Source: Rhodobacteraceae bacterium LNNU 3342
GTDB taxonomy: Bacteria > Pseudomonadota > Alphaproteobacteria > Rhodobacterales > Rhodobacteraceae
DNA length: 64,000 bases
Direction: 5' to 3'
Assembly: GCA_008711135.1 (NCBI GenBank)
Contig: VUAW01000005.1
Coordinates: 1 to 64,000 of the forward strand
Part shown: positions 15,904 through 25,191 of the stretch, in pieces
How the letters are laid out: each line of letters begins with the position of its first letter
Numbering within the stretch: position 1 is the first letter of the stretch
Position numbers and translations under genes: made by a program
Notes under the pieces: model-generated
The model's database searches: none
What the model was told of the DNA's origin: nothing
The model's input: the letters and a program-made list of their open reading frames with translations, nothing else

Positions 15904-17006
15904 GCTTCAGCTTCCTTGACGTGGGCTTTACCTACCGAAGCCTTAAGTCGGAGTTGGACGCGGCCCATGCCCGCGTGATGGAAAGCGGCCATTACATCGG
16001 CGGGCCGGAGCTCGAAGCTTTCGAGGCCGCCTTTGCCGGGGCTTGCGGGGCAAGGCATTGCGTGGGCCTTGGAAACGGGCTGGAGGCGCTGGTGCTGCCG
16101 CTGCGGGCACGCGGCATCGGTCCGGGGGACGAGGTCATCGTGCCGGCCCATACCTTCATCGCGACTTGGCTTGCCGTCGCCCAGACGGGGGCAGAGCCGG
16201 TGCCGGTGGATGCCGATACCGACACGATGAACATGGACCTGGACCTGGTGGAGGCCGCGCTGACCCCCCGCACCAAGGCCATCATGCCCGTCCATCTTTA
16301 CGGCGCGCCGGTGCGGATGGAACGGCTGCGCGCCTTGGCGCAAGCGCGAGGAATCATGGTGATCGAGGATGCGGCCCAAGCCCATGGCGGCCGGGACGGC
16401 GACCGCAGCGTTGGCGCGCTGGGTGATGCGGCAGGCTTCAGCTTCTATCCCGGAAAGAACCTTGGCGCGTTTGGTGATGGCGGTGCGCTGGTGACCGATG
16501 ACGCGGACCTGGCTGACCGGGTGCGAATACTGGCCAACTATGGCGCGCGGCGGAAGTACGAGCATGAGCTCGCGGGTGGCAACTCACGGCTCGACCCGCT
16601 TCAGGCGGCCTATTTGGCCGTCAAGCTGAAGGCCCTTCCAGACTGGACCGCCCGCCGGCAGGAAATCGCGGCGGTTTACCTGTCGGCGCTGGCCGACACG
16701 CCGAACCTGCGCCTGCCCGTGGTGGCCGAGGGAACAGAGCCGGTGTGGCACCTGTTCGTCATCCGCCACCCGCGCCGGGATGCGCTTCTTGCGGCGTTGC
16801 ACGAACAGGGGGTGCCTGCTGCCCTGCACTACCCCGTCCCCAACCACCGCAGTGGCGCTTTCATCGACACGCACGGGCATCTTTCCTTCCCCGTGGCCGA
16901 AGATATCTGCGCCACATGCCTCAGCCTTCCCATCGGTCCGCACCTGAGTACGGATGACGCGCGGACCATTGCCGGAATTGTCGACCAGACCGCGCGGAGG
17001 GTTTGA
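15900..17006 (+). CDS. dTDP-3-keto-6-deoxyhexose 3-aminotransferase (FdtB/QdtB type, DegT/DnrJ family)
   Basis: A 368-residue PLP enzyme of the DegT/DnrJ/EryC1 family. The PLP-lysine is in FSFYPGKNLGAFGDGG. Other signatures are HYIGGPELEAFEAAFA, VGLGNGLEALVL, VPAHTFIATWLA, IEDAAQAHG and ALHYPVPNH. The neighbouring ketoisomerase makes dTDP-3-amino-3,6-dideoxyhexose the likely product. It follows fdtA with ATGA overlap and is followed at once by the giant glycosyltransferase, so these sit in one transcript. Confidence 0.9.
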   Translation: MSFSFLDVGFTYRSLKSELDAAHARVMESGHYIGGPELEAFEAAFAGACGARHCVGLGNGLEALVLPLRARGIGPGDEVIVPAHTFIATWLAVAQTGAEPVPVDADTDTMNMDLDLVEAALTPRTKAIMPVHLYGAPVRMERLRALAQARGIMVIEDAAQAHGGRDGDRSVGALGDAAGFSFYPGKNLGAFGDGGALVTDDADLADRVRILANYGARRKYEHELAGGNSRLDPLQAAYLAVKLKALPDWTARRQEIAAVYLSALADTPNLRLPVVAEGTEPVWHLFVIRHPRRDALLAALHEQGVPAALHYPVPNHRSGAFIDTHGHLSFPVAEDICATCLSLPIGPHLSTDDARTIAGIVDQTARRV

Positions 17007-17008
17007 TC

Positions 17009-20000
17009 GTGGACGGCCAGGCGCGCCGCACTCACGCGACGACCCGCATTAGGCGCGCGCTGAATCAGGAAAACCCGGCGCTGGCGCTTGAAATCCTGTT
17101 CGCAGAGGCGCGGGCCGCGACGCGGCCGGGGGCGGACGGCGAACTTGACGCGCTTGAAACGTCAGGGCAGCAGGTTCTCGCAGCAATCGCGGCGCGGCAT
17201 CCGCTGCCAGAGGCCACAGTCGGCTTTGACCGGCCGGCGTCGATCTATGTCGTGACCGAAATCTACCAGGCCGGCGGCCATCGCGCCCTGCTGGAGGCGC
17301 TGATCGCCGCGCGGCCGCAGGATCGGCACGTCGTTCTTTTTACAATGGCCGAAGACCGGATGCGCGGCTTCAGCCTGCAGCGGATGCAAGAGCTTGGTAT
17401 CCTGGCGCTTGCACCCGATCCGGCGCTGGGGCTTTACGACAAGCTGCTCTGGCTGCGGGAAAAGCTTGGCACGCTTGCGGCGCGGCGGCTGTTCCTGATG
17501 CAGCATCCCGAAGACGTGGTGGCCGGGCTTGCCGTTCGGGAGATCGCTCCGGTCTATGGGCCCCGACTGCATGTGCTGCGCCACGCCGACACAGTTGCCT
17601 CATTTGGGGTGGACCTGCCGCAGGCCACGCATCTTGCGATCCGCCCCACGCAACGGGACATGCTGCGTCACACCGACCCGCGGCTGAAGGTGGCCTTGCT
17701 GCCACTGGTGGCGCCGGTGCCAGACCCCGCGCCGCCCATGCCGCAGCAACCCCGGCGCTGGTTCCGGACCAGCGAACGGCGCATCAAGGTCACGGCAACC
17801 TGTGGCACCGAACACAAGTTCTCGCTCGACGGGCCGCTGGCGCTGCCTGAGCTTGTGGCGCGGCTGGTTGCGGCCACGGGCGGGCGGCATCTGCACGTCG
17901 GCCCGGCAAGCCCCACCCTTGTCGCCGCCACTCATGCTGCCCTTGACGCGGCAGGCTTGCCGCACGACCGACTGATCATGGCGGGCGAGGTTGCGTCGGT
18001 TCGGGACGCGCTGCGTAAACATGAGGTGGATCTCTATCTGGGCTCCTTCCCCGTGGCGGGCGCGCTGAGCCTGTTCGAGGCGATCGCCGCCCGCGTGCCG
18101 GTGGCTCTGCGCGATCCGGGCGCAGATGCCGCGCCTGAAACCCGTTACCTGAGCGGCACGGGCCTCGTTCCCGGCGCCCTGCGCTGGCACAGCGCCGAGG
18201 ATCTGGTTACGCTCGTTTCTCAGCCGATGGACGATACGGCGCGCGCGCAGATGGTTCAGCAGGCCGCAGGCTGGCTTGCGCGGCATCATTCGCCCGACCG
18301 GTTCCGGCGCAGGATCGCGGCGCTGGTCGCCGCCACCGAAGGGTGGCACCGGACGCCGCTGGACGGGCCAGAACGCGCAGCAGCGCTGGCGCGGTTGTTC
18401 GACGAGACGCATTACCTTACGCGTAACGGCGACGTGGCCGCGGCCGGCGTTGATCCTTTCCAGCATTTTCTGGATTACGGCGAGGCTGAACACCGGGCGG
18501 TCCATCCGCTGTTCGATCACGAATGGTACCTTGCCCAGCTGCCGCCAAGCGAACAGGGTCGGGCACGCAAGCGTCCCCTGACGCATTACGCGGTGCGGGG
18601 TTCTGCCGCCGGGCTGTCACCCCATCCGCTGATCGACCCCGAACTTTGCGCCCGACAGCTTGGCCACTGCGAACCGGGGCAGACCCTGCTTGAACGCTAT
18701 CTGGCTGCCGAAACGCCCGTTCGACCGCATACGTTCTTTGACCCCGACCACTATGCCCGCCAGAACCCGTTCACGGTGCGCGGCCCGCTGCTGCCCCACT
18801 TCCTGACCGAAGGCGCCGCAGCAGGGCTTTCTCCGCATCCACTGATCAATCTGGAGCATCTTTGGGGCAATTCCGGCCGGGCGCGGGGCTATCTTCACAG
18901 CTTCCTGGGCTGGCTGCGCGGTTCCCCCCACGCGGGCGAGGCTTCACCCCACCCCCTGTTCCTGCCCTGGCGCTTTGCCTGGCAGAACACGACGGTTTAT
19001 GCCGGGGCCGTGCCCCACCTGCTTTGGGGCCATCTGGTTGAAGGCAACCATGCCGACCACATCCCGCACCCGCTGATCCTGCCTGCCCATGTGGAACGGG
19101 CCCGCCCGGGCACGCTGACCCGGGCGCGACTGGTAATCATGGACCTCGCCCGCAACCGGCTAGGGGTGGACACGCATCCGCTGGTCAGCAACAGCCACAT
19201 CCAAACCCAGGCGCCGCACCTGGCGAATGGCGCGATCAGCCCGACCGAGTTTTTCATCACTCATGGACGGGAAGCGCAGATCGATCCGCATCCGTGGTTC
19301 TCCACCAAGTTCTACCTGCTGCAGAACCCCGACGTCACCGGTGCGGGTGTCAATCCGCTGGTGCACTACCTGCATAATGGCGAAGGCGAAGGGCGCAAGC
19401 CGCACCCGTTCTTTGATCCCGGCCACTACCGCAACATGCACCAAGGCGGATCGGCCGAGGCTTCGCCCCTGATACATTACGCACGGCATGGCGCGGGGTC
19501 TTTCGCGCCGGTAATGCCGATGCCCGACGGTGATCGCCGGGTGATGCTGAAGATGGCGCAGAGCGTGCTGGACGGCGGCGGCTCTGACTGGCTGGCCGAA
19601 CAGCACCTGTCAGCGGCGCTTCATCCCGAACGCGCGCCCCGGCATCCCAGCCTGCGGACCGAGGTCAGGCCTCTGCGCCTGACGCTGCCCCCGGAGGCGG
19701 CGGGCGAGGAGATCCTGCCTGCCCGCGAGGTGGCACTGCTGCGTCCTCGCGTCGTCTCGCCCACGCCGGTGCGGCCACCCAGCGGCAGCTACCGCGCCCC
19801 GGCGCTGATCGCGGCGCGGCATTCGGGCGCGCTGGTGGTGGCAGGCAACGACGGCTTCGTACTGGCGGACGGAACGTGGTACGACCCCGGGCTCGAGGGC
19901 TTCGACCCCGAGATTACCCACCTCAAGGAAGGCGGGGCCGTGGCGGGGTTACGAATGCCACGCGGCGCCGACGACGGGGCGGTACTGCTGCGCCGGTTCG

Positions 20001-22693
20001 AGCCCGAGGAGCCGATCGCCGAGGGGATCTTTGCCTGCGGGACCTATGCCCACAACTACTACCACTTCCTGATCGAGGTCCTGCCCCGGGCCATGCTCGC
20101 CGCCCGGATCGCGCCGCGCGGAACGCCGGTGCTGGTCGATGCGGCCATGCCGGCGCAGCATTACCAGGCGCTGCGGATCTACCTGCCCGACAACCCCGTG
20201 CTGCGCCTGCCCCGGCACCGCACTTTCCGCGTCGGCACACTTTACGCGGCCAACATGCCCAACATCATCCATGATGCCTTTGGCCGGCCCGAAGGCTCGC
20301 TGGGCGCCGTCCGCTATTATCCTGAGGTGCTGCGGGACCTTGGCGCCCCCGGCCGCTCGCTCGCCTGTGGGACGACACCGCGGCGCCTGTTCCTGTGGCG
20401 ACAGGGCTGGGTGCGCCAGATGGTGAACGCCAAGGCGCTGACCGACACGCTGCGCGACAGCGGCTTCGAGGTGGTGAACTTTGCCACCCTGTCCTTCGTC
20501 GATCAGGTACGCCATATGGCCAACGCCGAAGCCGTCGTGGGCCAGAGCGGCGCGCATTTCGCCAACATGCTGTTCGCTGCGCCCGGAACGCAGGTGCTGC
20601 CGCTTTTTTCAAACGCGCCCGGCACGAATTTCGGCCTCTGGAGCGGGTTGGGGGACGCGCTGGGACTTGAGGTCATCAACATCGCCGGCTGGCGCATGGT
20701 CGGCACCTCGGGCATCGACCCTGAGGCGCATGAGAACTTTACCCTGCCGCCCGACCAGTTGACGGCCTTTTTCCCGCCTCGGCGTGCCAATGCGCCGGAA
20801 CAGGAAGCACCCGCCGCCGTCATGGACCTGCTTTGGCAGGCAGTGCGGGCCGCAGGTACCGTCAGCAGCGGATGGAGCGTGCGGGCCGGCACAACGCCAC
20901 CTGACCATGACGTACGGCTCGTTGATCTCCGCCGCCGTCTGCGGAGATCGCTTCTTGCCGCGCCCGAAGATCATATCGCGCCTGCATTTTTCCACCCGCT
21001 GCTCTTGCACCCCGAGATGGGGGCCGGGGCGGGGCTGACCACTCTGCGCCAGTTCGATGCCGAGGAACAGGCGACGGTGGCCATGTTGCGTCGGTCGTTC
21101 GCGGCCCTGTCGGAAGGGGCGGCGGCCGAGGATGTGCTTGATGAGCTTGCCGGTGATCCGCGGCGCCTGATGATGCTGGCGGCGCTGTACCAGCCGGCAA
21201 TGGAACTGCCGCTTATTGCCGATCTTGGGGCGCTGCCAGACGTGGTGGTGGGCCGCTACCTCGACTGGCTCGCCTTCCCGCCCTTCCTGTTCCGACAGGG
21301 CGAGGATGCGGCCTATGCACGCTTTGCGGCCGAGCTTCTGGGATGGATCGCCGATCAGGCCGAACGTGACTACCGCCCGGCGCTGCGGCTTGCGCTAGGG
21401 CGGATGGCGCGGCGGTTGGACCTAGGGCTTTTGCTGATGGCCGACGTGCCTCTGGAAGGCGTGATTGCCGGGCGGAACAGGCTGCTGTCGCTCATGGCCG
21501 TGACAGAGGGGCAGCCGCGGGCGCGCCCAAGGGCCGCCGACGGGTCCGAGGGCCGCATCCGGATCGGCATCCTGTGTCGGACCTTTCACAAAGGTCCGGA
21601 TAGCGAGGCGGTTGCCGCCCTGTTTCAGGCCTTTGACCGCAACCGGATTGAGATTGTTGCCTATTCCATCGGCCATCAGGACCGGGTGGTGAGCGATGAC
21701 GCCGAATTTGCCCGGATCTTTGCCCAGATCACCACGCGCCGCAGGGTACTGCCGGACGATCCAGCGGAAATGCGGGCGCGGATCATCGAGGACCAGCTGG
21801 ATGTCTTCCTGCATGCCAACGCCACGACCTTTGGGATCGGGCCGATGGACCTCGCGCTGTTCCATCGGGTCGCGCCGGTACAGGTGGAACTGAATTCGCA
21901 TCTGCCTGCGGCTTCGGGCTACCCATCCTTTGACGCAGTTATCACCGGGATCAGCGACGATCCGGAGGCAGAGGTTCCCGACAGCGCCTTCCCCGCCCGA
22001 ACGATCCGGCTGCCGGGGCCGGTCATCACCTACCTCACCTCCCTGCAGCCAAAGGACAAGCCGCCGCTGGATCGGGCGGCCCTTGGCCTTGGCCCGCAGG
22101 ACGTGGTGCTGTTCAACGCGGGCGCGGCGGCAAAGCTGCGGCGGGACGCGCTGCGCTGCATGATGCAGGCCACCGCCGAGATTCCGAACGGGGTCTTGAT
22201 GCTCGCCCCCTACAACCCCGGCTGGGCGGGGCGCAGCCAAGCCTATGCCTTCAACCGGCAGCTTGCGGAAACGGCGGCAGAGGTCGGCCTGGACCCGACG
22301 CGCATCCGGGTTCTGGGCGAACTGACCGTTGCGGAAACCGAGGCAGCGTTGGCGCTGGCCGATTTGTACCTGGCACCGTTCCCCCACGGAGGCGCGACGA
22401 TGCTGCATCTGGCGCTGATCTACGGAGTGCCGCCGGTGGTGCTGCGGCGCAGGTCGCTGCGGTCGATCGACCAGTTCCTGGTCGGAAGCCTTGGCCTGCA
22501 CGAGCTTCTGGCCAGCACGCCCGACAATTACGTTGCTCTGGCGGCGGACCTTGGCCGCGATCCAGCCAGGCGGCAGGCGATCGCCGACCGCATCCGCGCT
22601 ACCGTGCGCAAGCCGCCCTTCGTCGACAACCCGGAACATTCGCGTGCGATGCAGGACGCGATCCTGCGCCTTGTGGCAGAGGAGGCCCCATGA
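17009..22693 (+). CDS. Giant three-domain glycosyltransferase with tandem repeats (GT4-like, GT61, GT41-like)
   Basis: About 1894 residues. Residues ~70-465 form a GT-B-like domain. Residues ~465-835 are tandem ~35-60-residue repeats of the form DPxxYxxxNPDVxxAGxNPLxHYLxxGxxEGRxPHP; the clearest units are near 19270-19420. Residues ~1005-1250 are a GT61 (DUF563) domain (GTYAHNYYHFLIEVLPRAML, VGQSGAHFANMLFA). Residues ~1515-1890 resemble the SPINDLY/OGT GT41 catalytic region (IRIGILCRTF, VELNSHLPAASGYPSFDAVI, DLYLAPFPHGGATMLHLALI). A GTG at 17009 with GGAGG 8 bases upstream is the likely start; a TTG at 17003 is also open. It overlaps the GNAT gene by ATGA. Acceptors and linkages are unknown; capsule or O-antigen assembly is inferred from context. 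Confidence 0.82.
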   Translation: MDGQARRTHATTRIRRALNQENPALALEILFAEARAATRPGADGELDALETSGQQVLAAIAARHPLPEATVGFDRPASIYVVTEIYQAGGHRALLEALIAARPQDRHVVLFTMAEDRMRGFSLQRMQELGILALAPDPALGLYDKLLWLREKLGTLAARRLFLMQHPEDVVAGLAVREIAPVYGPRLHVLRHADTVASFGVDLPQATHLAIRPTQRDMLRHTDPRLKVALLPLVAPVPDPAPPMPQQPRRWFRTSERRIKVTATCGTEHKFSLDGPLALPELVARLVAATGGRHLHVGPASPTLVAATHAALDAAGLPHDRLIMAGEVASVRDALRKHEVDLYLGSFPVAGALSLFEAIAARVPVALRDPGADAAPETRYLSGTGLVPGALRWHSAEDLVTLVSQPMDDTARAQMVQQAAGWLARHHSPDRFRRRIAALVAATEGWHRTPLDGPERAAALARLFDETHYLTRNGDVAAAGVDPFQHFLDYGEAEHRAVHPLFDHEWYLAQLPPSEQGRARKRPLTHYAVRGSAAGLSPHPLIDPELCARQLGHCEPGQTLLERYLAAETPVRPHTFFDPDHYARQNPFTVRGPLLPHFLTEGAAAGLSPHPLINLEHLWGNSGRARGYLHSFLGWLRGSPHAGEASPHPLFLPWRFAWQNTTVYAGAVPHLLWGHLVEGNHADHIPHPLILPAHVERARPGTLTRARLVIMDLARNRLGVDTHPLVSNSHIQTQAPHLANGAISPTEFFITHGREAQIDPHPWFSTKFYLLQNPDVTGAGVNPLVHYLHNGEGEGRKPHPFFDPGHYRNMHQGGSAEASPLIHYARHGAGSFAPVMPMPDGDRRVMLKMAQSVLDGGGSDWLAEQHLSAALHPERAPRHPSLRTEVRPLRLTLPPEAAGEEILPAREVALLRPRVVSPTPVRPPSGSYRAPALIAARHSGALVVAGNDGFVLADGTWYDPGLEGFDPEITHLKEGGAVAGLRMPRGADDGAVLLRRFEPEEPIAEGIFACGTYAHNYYHFLIEVLPRAMLAARIAPRGTPVLVDAAMPAQHYQALRIYLPDNPVLRLPRHRTFRVGTLYAANMPNIIHDAFGRPEGSLGAVRYYPEVLRDLGAPGRSLACGTTPRRLFLWRQGWVRQMVNAKALTDTLRDSGFEVVNFATLSFVDQVRHMANAEAVVGQSGAHFANMLFAAPGTQVLPLFSNAPGTNFGLWSGLGDALGLEVINIAGWRMVGTSGIDPEAHENFTLPPDQLTAFFPPRRANAPEQEAPAAVMDLLWQAVRAAGTVSSGWSVRAGTTPPDHDVRLVDLRRRLRRSLLAAPEDHIAPAFFHPLLLHPEMGAGAGLTTLRQFDAEEQATVAMLRRSFAALSEGAAAEDVLDELAGDPRRLMMLAALYQPAMELPLIADLGALPDVVVGRYLDWLAFPPFLFRQGEDAAYARFAAELLGWIADQAERDYRPALRLALGRMARRLDLGLLLMADVPLEGVIAGRNRLLSLMAVTEGQPRARPRAADGSEGRIRIGILCRTFHKGPDSEAVAALFQAFDRNRIEIVAYSIGHQDRVVSDDAEFARIFAQITTRRRVLPDDPAEMRARIIEDQLDVFLHANATTFGIGPMDLALFHRVAPVQVELNSHLPAASGYPSFDAVITGISDDPEAEVPDSAFPARTIRLPGPVITYLTSLQPKDKPPLDRAALGLGPQDVVLFNAGAAAKLRRDALRCMMQATAEIPNGVLMLAPYNPGWAGRSQAYAFNRQLAETAAEVGLDPTRIRVLGELTVAETEAALALADLYLAPFPHGGATMLHLALIYGVPPVVLRRRSLRSIDQFLVGSLGLHELLASTPDNYVALAADLGRDPARRQAIADRIRATVRKPPFVDNPEHSRAMQDAILRLVAEEAP

Positions 22694-23250
22694 CGAACAT
22701 CCCGACCCAAATCATTGGCCACGCTGCGACGCTCCGCCTTGTGACAGAGGATGACGCCGAATATATCTGGGGCCTGCGGATGGATCCCCGCTACAACACG
22801 CATCTGTCGCAGGTCAGCGGCACGGCGGAAGATCAGCGCGCTTGGATCACCCGCTACAAGGCGCGTGAGGCTGCGGGGTCGGAATACTACTTCGTCATCT
22901 GCCGTCGCGACGACGGGCGGCGCTGCGGGACCGTCCGCATCTACGATATCCGTGACGGGCAGTTCACTTGGGGCAGCTGGATTCTGGACGACGCCAAGCC
23001 GCCAAAGGCCGCGCTGGACAGCGCGCTGCTGGTCTATCGTTTTGCCTTCGATGTGCTGGGGCTGGAACGCGCCGTCTATGACGTGCGGGCCGACAACGCC
23101 CACACGCTTGCCTTCCACGACCGGTTCGGCGGCCAGCGCACGGGTATGGATGCCGAAAACGTTTATTACGAGATCCCCGCGGAGCTGTTCCGCACGCTGG
23201 AGCCTGGGCTGAACGCGGCCTTCGCTCAGCCGGCTAGCAGCCGTTCGTGA
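22690..23250 (+). CDS. GNAT acetyltransferase, candidate dTDP-amino-sugar N-acetyltransferase
   Basis: A 186-residue GNAT-fold protein. It starts with LRLVTEDDAEYIWGLRMDPR, contains YYFVICRRDDGRRCGTVRIY and ends the fold with ERAVYDVRADNAHTLAFHDR. The acetyl-CoA loop is not a classic R-x-x-G-x-G/A. As the last gene of the fdtA-fdtB-glycosyltransferase unit (ATGA overlap), its best guess is N-acetylation of the 3-amino sugar, giving a Fuc3NAc or Qui3NAc donor. Characterised FdtC/QdtC enzymes are left-handed beta-helix proteins, so this would be an alternative fold for the step (inference). Its last 25 bases overlap the convergent kpsT gene. Confidence 0.72.
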   Translation: MTNIPTQIIGHAATLRLVTEDDAEYIWGLRMDPRYNTHLSQVSGTAEDQRAWITRYKAREAAGSEYYFVICRRDDGRRCGTVRIYDIRDGQFTWGSWILDDAKPPKAALDSALLVYRFAFDVLGLERAVYDVRADNAHTLAFHDRFGGQRTGMDAENVYYEIPAELFRTLEPGLNAAFAQPASSRS

Positions 23251-23882
23251 TGGGCGATGGCCTCATCAAGGTCATCGAACATCTGCAGCCGACCGCTGTC
23301 CAGCACCGCGCCCATGGTGCACATCCGCCGTACCATCGGCATTGAGTGGCTGACGAAAATGGCGCCGCTTTCCTGCATGCGGAGGGCAAAGATCTCTTCG
23401 CTCTTGCGGCGGAAGCTGGCATCGCCAACGCTTGTCACCTCGTCCACCAGATAGGTGTCGAAGCGGATGCCCATGCTGACGCCAAAGGCCAGCCGCGACC
23501 GCATGCCCGACGAATAGGTCCGGATCGGCAGGTGGAAGTGGTGGCCAAGCTCGGCAAAGTCCATCACGAAATCGACCAGCGCGTCCGTGTCCACGCCATA
23601 GACCCGGGCGATGAACCGCGTGTTCTGCACACCGGTCAAATCAGGGTGGAAGCTCCCGGCAAAGCCCACCGGCCACGAGATCGTCCCGTCGGAGATGATG
23701 CGGCCCGACGTCGGCTCCATGGTGCCGGCGATCATCCGGAGCAGGCTTGACTTGCCTGCCCCGTTCCGTCCCAGCAGCGCGATCGACACGCCGGTCGGAA
23801 AGACGGCAGTGATATTGTCGGCCACCACCTTGCGGGTGCCGTTCACGACATACTGCTTGGTCAGGTTCTCAAGCCGGATCAT
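23226..23882 (-). CDS. kpsT: Polysaccharide ABC exporter ATPase (KpsT type)
   Basis: A 218-residue cytoplasmic ATPase. Walker A is LLGRNGAGKSS (residues 37-47), the signature YSSGMRSRLAFG (123-134), Walker B TYLVDE (143-148) and switch His179 in VSHSM. The phrases GTISWPVGFAGSFHPDLTG and HFHLPIRTYSSGM are characteristic of capsule exporters of the KpsT/Wzt group. It lacks a C-terminal polymer-binding domain, as KpsT does. It begins 3 bases after the kpsE-like gene. The permease partner is the divergent gene at 25192. Confidence 0.9.
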   Translation of the reverse strand: MIRLENLTKQYVVNGTRKVVADNITAVFPTGVSIALLGRNGAGKSSLLRMIAGTMEPTSGRIISDGTISWPVGFAGSFHPDLTGVQNTRFIARVYGVDTDALVDFVMDFAELGHHFHLPIRTYSSGMRSRLAFGVSMGIRFDTYLVDEVTSVGDASFRRKSEEIFALRMQESGAIFVSHSMPMVRRMCTMGAVLDSGRLQMFDDLDEAIAHHERLLAG

Positions 23883-23885
23883 GGC

Positions 23886-25100
23886 CTAGCGGCGGTCACG
23901 GACGCTGTAGTAGACCAGCACGCCCACTGCCCAGCCCATCAGCAGGAACAGCGCCGTCAGCATGAACAGCATGCCCCGTTCGGGATAAAGCGCGCGCTGC
24001 GCCTCGGTCGGGCGGATATGGGCGGCAAGGTAGCGCGACTGGCGCTGCGCCTCTGCCACGGCGAGGTCGTAGTTGGCGAGCGCGGCGCGGTAAGCCCCTT
24101 CCGCGAATTCCTGATCGACCATCAGCCGTTCGAATTCACCCACCAGCCGGGCATAGTCGGCACCGCCCGGGCCTTGGCCACCCTCGCCAAACTTCCGGCG
24201 TTCCTCGGCGATGCGGTTTTCGATCACCTCGATCCGGCGCTGGGTCTGGGCGATGCGGACATCGCCCTCGCGCGTGGTTTCCCGCAGCAGGTCAAACTCG
24301 ACCAGCGTATCGGCAAGCTGGGCCTGCAGGGTGTTGATGACCCCCATCTGGCCCTGCAGGTCGGCCTGCGGATCAACGATCTGCGTCCGCAGGCGGAAGC
24401 CGGTCATTTCGGACCGCGCGTCCTTGAGCCGTTCCACCGCACGGTCAAGTTCAGCCCGGGCAAAGCGGGTCGCATCCTCCCGCGCCTCGTGCGAGAGGGC
24501 GTTGATCATGCGGCTGCTCTCGTCAAAGATCGCCTGCGCGACCTGCTGCGCCTCTTGCGGGGTGAAGGCGGTGGCGCGCAGGGTGATGATGCCGCTACTG
24601 GTGTCATAGATGATCTTGATCCGGCGCTGCCAATGGCGGTGCAGATCCTCGATCGTGCCCGAAGGGCGGTAGGCAAAGACGGGATCCCAAGGCCAGGCAC
24701 GTGAAAAGATCGCCGTAAGATCAAGCTGGCTATCAATTTCCGCCACAAGATCTTGGCTGCGGATGAAATCGTACAGAATGTCGCTGTCGGCGCTGGCCGA
24801 ACCGGTCAGCCGTGTGATCCCGCCGATCAGGTCGAGCGAGGAGGAGCTTTCCTCCTTCCGGACGGAAAACGCCACAGTCGAAGCATACTGATCCTCTGCC
24901 CAAAGCCAGAGATAAGCGGCCGCAATCAGCGTCGGAAGCAGGACCAGCGCCATAAAGCTTACCATGATGCCGCGATGGCGCAGGCGCACCGGGGCCGGCC
25001 CCGCGACAGGGCGCGGTGATGCCGCAGCCGGCGCCGCAGCAGGTGGGACAGGCACGGGCCGGGCCGGCGCCGCGTCCAGTTTTCGGGGTTGTTCCGCCAC
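23886..25100 (-). CDS. kpsE: Capsule export inner-membrane/periplasmic adaptor (KpsE/Wzz-related PCP)
   Basis: A 404-residue polysaccharide co-polymerase-type protein. It has a Pro/Ala-rich cytoplasmic start, a membrane helix at ~46-66 (VSFMALVLLPTLIAAAYLWL), a long periplasmic part with coiled-coil stretches (ARAELDRAVERLKDARSEMT, AQTQRRIEVIENRIAEERRK) and a second membrane helix near the C-terminus (LTALFLLMGWAVGVLVYYSV). This layout matches KpsE/CtrB, which connects the ABC exporter to the outer-membrane channel. It is followed by kpsT and is divergent from kpsM. No outer-membrane KpsD/Wza-like gene is in the window. Confidence 0.87.
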   Translation of the reverse strand: MAEQPRKLDAAPARPVPVPPAAAPAAASPRPVAGPAPVRLRHRGIMVSFMALVLLPTLIAAAYLWLWAEDQYASTVAFSVRKEESSSSLDLIGGITRLTGSASADSDILYDFIRSQDLVAEIDSQLDLTAIFSRAWPWDPVFAYRPSGTIEDLHRHWQRRIKIIYDTSSGIITLRATAFTPQEAQQVAQAIFDESSRMINALSHEAREDATRFARAELDRAVERLKDARSEMTGFRLRTQIVDPQADLQGQMGVINTLQAQLADTLVEFDLLRETTREGDVRIAQTQRRIEVIENRIAEERRKFGEGGQGPGGADYARLVGEFERLMVDQEFAEGAYRAALANYDLAVAEAQRQSRYLAAHIRPTEAQRALYPERGMLFMLTALFLLMGWAVGVLVYYSVRDRR

Positions 25101-25191
25101 CTGTCCTGCCTTTGCATTGTCTGGAAGTCTGATCGGTGCAAGGTTACAGCGTCAGCGGGGGGACAGCAACCTTCCCTCGGCAGGAGTGGTG

